Source: Aureispira sp. CCB-E (GTDB lineage Bacteria > Bacteroidota > Bacteroidia > Chitinophagales > Saprospiraceae). From it: a DNA stretch of 64,000 nt. The position numbers and the translations under genes are program-made. Below the pieces are notes generated by a model. That model was not told the DNA's origin. It searched no databases and worked only from the letters and a program-made list of their open reading frames with translations. This document shows, piece after piece, positions 61,960 through 64,000 of the stretch. The DNA lies in contig NZ_CP133671.1 of assembly GCF_031326345.1 (NCBI RefSeq), forward strand, positions 5,456,001-5,520,000. Reading direction: 5' to 3'. Each line of letters starts with the position of its first letter. Position 1 is the first letter of the stretch.

Positions 61960-63138
61960 ATGTTTTTAGATTTTTTCTTACTCCTAAAACATCAAGGCAT
62001 TCCTGTTAGTTTGGTGGAGTACTTGTCCTTATTAGAAGCCCTCAATAAAGGTGTTATAAAAAAAAGTGTTGACGAGTTTTATTACTTGTGCCGCATTTCT
62101 CTTGTTAAAAATGAAAAGCATTTAGACGATTTTGATCGACTATTTGGATTATATTTTAAAGGTATTGAAACAATTACAGATGAAGCGTTATTCGAAATCC
62201 CTGAAAACTGGCTTACGCAAAACGGAGAACGATTGTTCTCCCAAGAAGAAATGGACAAAATCAAAGCCATGGGTGGACTCCAAAAATTGCTTGAGCGCAT
62301 CCAAGAGCTTTTCAAAGAACAAAACGAACGACACCAAGGAGGAAACAAATGGATAGGTACTGGTGGTACTTCTCCTTTTGGGGCTTATGGTTATAACCCA
62401 GAAGGCATTCGTATTGGTCAACACGAATCTAGGCATCGTCGTGCGGTCAAGGTTTGGGACAAACGCAATTTTGAAAATCTCAAAGACGATGTAGAGTTAG
62501 AGACTCGAAATATGAAACTGGCATTAAAACGCTTGCGCAAAATTACCCGTGAGGGAACAGAGGAAGAATTAGACCTGCAACAAACCATCAAAAAAACTTC
62601 TGAAAATGCGGGAATGCTGGAGCTAAAAATGTTGCCCAAAAAGAAAAATACGGTTAAAGTTTTGCTGTTATTAGATATTGGAGGTTCTATGGATGACCAT
62701 ATTGAACTTTGTTCGCAGCTTTTTTCGGCGGCTAAATATGAATTCAAAAATCTAGAATTCTATTATTTTCATAATTGTGTTTACGAAATGCTATGGAAAG
62801 ATAGTACTCGGCGTTGGGGAGAATACATTTCTACCTATGATGTTCTCAACAAATATAATAGTGACTACAAAGTCATTTTTGTAGGTGATGCGGCTATGTC
62901 TCCTTATGAAATTATGATGAAGCATGGCAGTGTAGAACATTATAATGAAGAAGCAGGAATTGTATGGCTCGATCGTTTTAAACAAAAATTCAAAAACTTG
63001 GTCTGGTTAAATCCGTTGCCTCAAAACGAATGGCAATGGACTCGCTCTATTCAAATGCTTCAAGAATTCACTGAGCAAAAAATGTTTCCTCTGACCATTC
63101 GTGGGATTGGAGAAGCTGTGGATGCTCTAAAAGATTAA
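61960..63138 (+). CDS. CoxE-like vWA-domain protein
   Basis: 392 residues. The N-terminal helical region (1-130) and a glycine/arginine-rich linker precede a vWA domain from about 230. The MIDAS start reads LLLDIGGSMDDH (D239-x-G-G-S243) instead of DxSxS, as is usual in the CoxE family. FVGDAAMSPYEIM supplies a later metal-site segment. It is paired with the MoxR ATPase gene one base upstream, so both act as one complex, probably in the cytosol. It is unrelated to the TerY-like vWA gene 5 kb upstream except by domain. Confidence 0.9.
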   Translation: MFLDFFLLLKHQGIPVSLVEYLSLLEALNKGVIKKSVDEFYYLCRISLVKNEKHLDDFDRLFGLYFKGIETITDEALFEIPENWLTQNGERLFSQEEMDKIKAMGGLQKLLERIQELFKEQNERHQGGNKWIGTGGTSPFGAYGYNPEGIRIGQHESRHRRAVKVWDKRNFENLKDDVELETRNMKLALKRLRKITREGTEEELDLQQTIKKTSENAGMLELKMLPKKKNTVKVLLLLDIGGSMDDHIELCSQLFSAAKYEFKNLEFYYFHNCVYEMLWKDSTRRWGEYISTYDVLNKYNSDYKVIFVGDAAMSPYEIMMKHGSVEHYNEEAGIVWLDRFKQKFKNLVWLNPLPQNEWQWTRSIQMLQEFTEQKMFPLTIRGIGEAVDALKD

Positions 63139-63207
63139 AAATTGCTACGTTGTGTCAATGCGTTGTACTACTATTTTTTGAGGAAGCTAAAGACAAGTAT
63201 TGATCAC

Positions 63208-63621
63208 TTATAAATGGCGATCAATAATACCTTCCTCCATCAAAACAATCATCAAAATAGGGGCAGGAATATCGCCATCCCAATTGTACAAAATATCGCC
63301 TTCTACTTCCTCGCCCATCCTCAACAAACCATTGGGCCAGTTGCAAATGACATTATTAGAGGGCGAACTACCTTCTACTAATTTATTGTTGTGAAAGTTG
63401 TAAATAATATCGCCCGATTTCTGGTTGCCAACACGCAGATTTGTTCCATCCCAATTGTACAATACTTTATTGAACTGCGAATTCCCTTCTCGAATGGCAG
63501 CACCGTCAAAATTATACGCTACTTCTCCATACGGAGCGTTTCCAATAATTAGCTTTTTCCCATTCCAATTGTAGATGACTTTGGCTGTATCGGCACTACC
63601 TTTTTTTATTTTAGGATTCAT
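63208..63621 (-). CDS. Protein built of 19-residue repeats
   Basis: A 137-residue cytosolic-looking protein whose body consists of about six units of 19 residues with the pattern hhYNhpGxxhRxGxxxxxx: VIYNWNGKKLIIGNAPYGE, VAYNFDGAAIREGNSQFNK, VLYNWDGTNLRVGNQKSGD, IIYNFHNNKLVEGSSPSNN, VICNWPNGLLRMGEEVEGD, then a final partial unit ILYNWDGDIPAPI. Each unit looks like a beta hairpin, so the chain may be a solenoid or small sheet-like array. No family is certain. It converges with the CoxE-like gene. Confidence 0.72.
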   Translation of the reverse strand: MNPKIKKGSADTAKVIYNWNGKKLIIGNAPYGEVAYNFDGAAIREGNSQFNKVLYNWDGTNLRVGNQKSGDIIYNFHNNKLVEGSSPSNNVICNWPNGLLRMGEEVEGDILYNWDGDIPAPILMIVLMEEGIIDRHL

Positions 63622-63751
63622 CTTTATTTTTTTAATTTCTTGATGTCTGAGTACTCAGGTTACTTTACTAAGTGCTTTTCTATCTCTTATAATTCATCGT
63701 TACCCCATCACTTTGTTCCTGCCTTTGGACTAAAAAACACTAAAATCTAGT

Positions 63752-64000
63752 TTAGGGAATTGCCAAGAAGTCTGCTTTAAATTGAGTAAAAAGGTATTTA
63801 TAAAACACTTCTTTATCAACATCTACAGCAATTTTCACTCGTCTACTATTGGGAGAATTGCTCAACAATGTCTGCCCTGCATTAGGAGGGCGAACCACAA
63901 CTTCTGCTTGAACGTCTTCTACTACAAAATAATGCTCTAAGGCAACATAACTTGTTGCTAGAATATCCCACATATAATAAATATAGTGATAACTTGGGAT
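63752..64000 (-). CDS. Hypothetical protein, C-terminal part (runs off window)
   Basis: The frame is open through the right window edge on the minus strand, so the true start lies outside. The visible 82 or so residues include SYHYIYYMWDILATSYVALEHYF-type aromatic sequence, then an acidic beta-strand region (VEDVQAEVVVRPPNAGQ, RRVKIAVDVDKEVFYKYLF) and end FLAIP. No family recognised. Confidence 0.55.
   Translation of the reverse strand: MPSYHYIYYMWDILATSYVALEHYFVVEDVQAEVVVRPPNAGQTLLSNSPNSRRVKIAVDVDKEVFYKYLFTQFKADFLAIP

Noticed and set aside
1-64000. tRNA or rRNA genes, integrase or transposase genes
   Set aside because: None could be recognised in any gap or frame; the mobile character of the 28-37 kb stretch rests on repeats and broken genes only.

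Overview
The window looks like chromosomal DNA of a marine-type Bacteroidota, most likely class Saprospiria; an Aureispira- or Saprospira-like host is an inference from gene style. The evidence is: low GC, A-rich leaders instead of Shine-Dalgarno sites, TAnnTTTG-type -7 promoter boxes, type IX secretion (T9SS) C-terminal sorting domains of types A and B, a PorP/SprF-family protein, and signal peptides ending in AQ. No rRNA, tRNA, CRISPR array, integrase or transposase was recognised.

Layout. 0-5 kb, mostly minus strand: ribH, a membrane-anchored TPR protein, pdhA and the succinyl/3-oxoacid CoA-transferase pair scoA-scoB. 5-10 kb: an unknown helical protein, two tandem paralogous beta-barrel proteins and a lipoprotein. 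10-12.4 kb, plus strand: an AraC regulator, an NAD(P)-binding protein and a DUF1772 membrane protein. 12.4-19.4 kb, minus strand: a catabolic block with a crotonase, paaZ, a 3-oxoadipyl-CoA-type thiolase and a saccharopine-dehydrogenase-family enzyme. With scoAB nearby, this block points to phenylacetate, lysine and ketoacid breakdown to acetyl-CoA. 19.6-27.6 kb: cytidine deaminase, two alpha/beta hydrolases, an OmpA-family protein, a CAP-domain protein, a PhoD-like phosphatase with a T9SS tag, and small genes.

About 27.7-37.4 kb is an accessory stretch. Its genes all lie on the plus strand and are small, mostly unknown or lipoprotein genes. It carries a decayed Mrr-type restriction endonuclease, a 5'-truncated DUF2199 gene and an ADP-ribosylglycohydrolase split by a frameshift at an A-run. 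It also has an 18-nt palindromic repeat family and half-site motifs reminiscent of integron cassette ends. It reads as a recombination hot spot.

38-53 kb, minus strand: a T9SS surface locus. It holds a very large PKD/Ig-repeat adhesin with a type B sorting domain, a small protein that looks like a free-standing type B domain, a PorP/SprF-like protein, a TPR/beta-propeller/OmpA envelope protein, and a 1486-residue multi-domain protein with a type A sorting domain. 53.4-57.4 kb: a signalling triad of an unusual membrane-spanning Ser/Thr kinase, a PP2C phosphatase and a TerY-like vWA protein, matching the TerY-P arrangement. 57.4-58.4 kb is a repeat-rich non-coding region. 58.4-64 kb: a rhodanese lipoprotein, a sterol-desaturase-family enzyme, a DUF1573 protein, a MoxR/CoxE-type ATPase-vWA pair, a protein made of 19-residue repeats, and a gene cut by the window edge.

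A dispersed intergenic repeat (core AGTAGCAGCGCAGCTAA) recurs at both ends and in the middle of the window. All functional calls rest on reading motifs and architecture, since no database search was possible.
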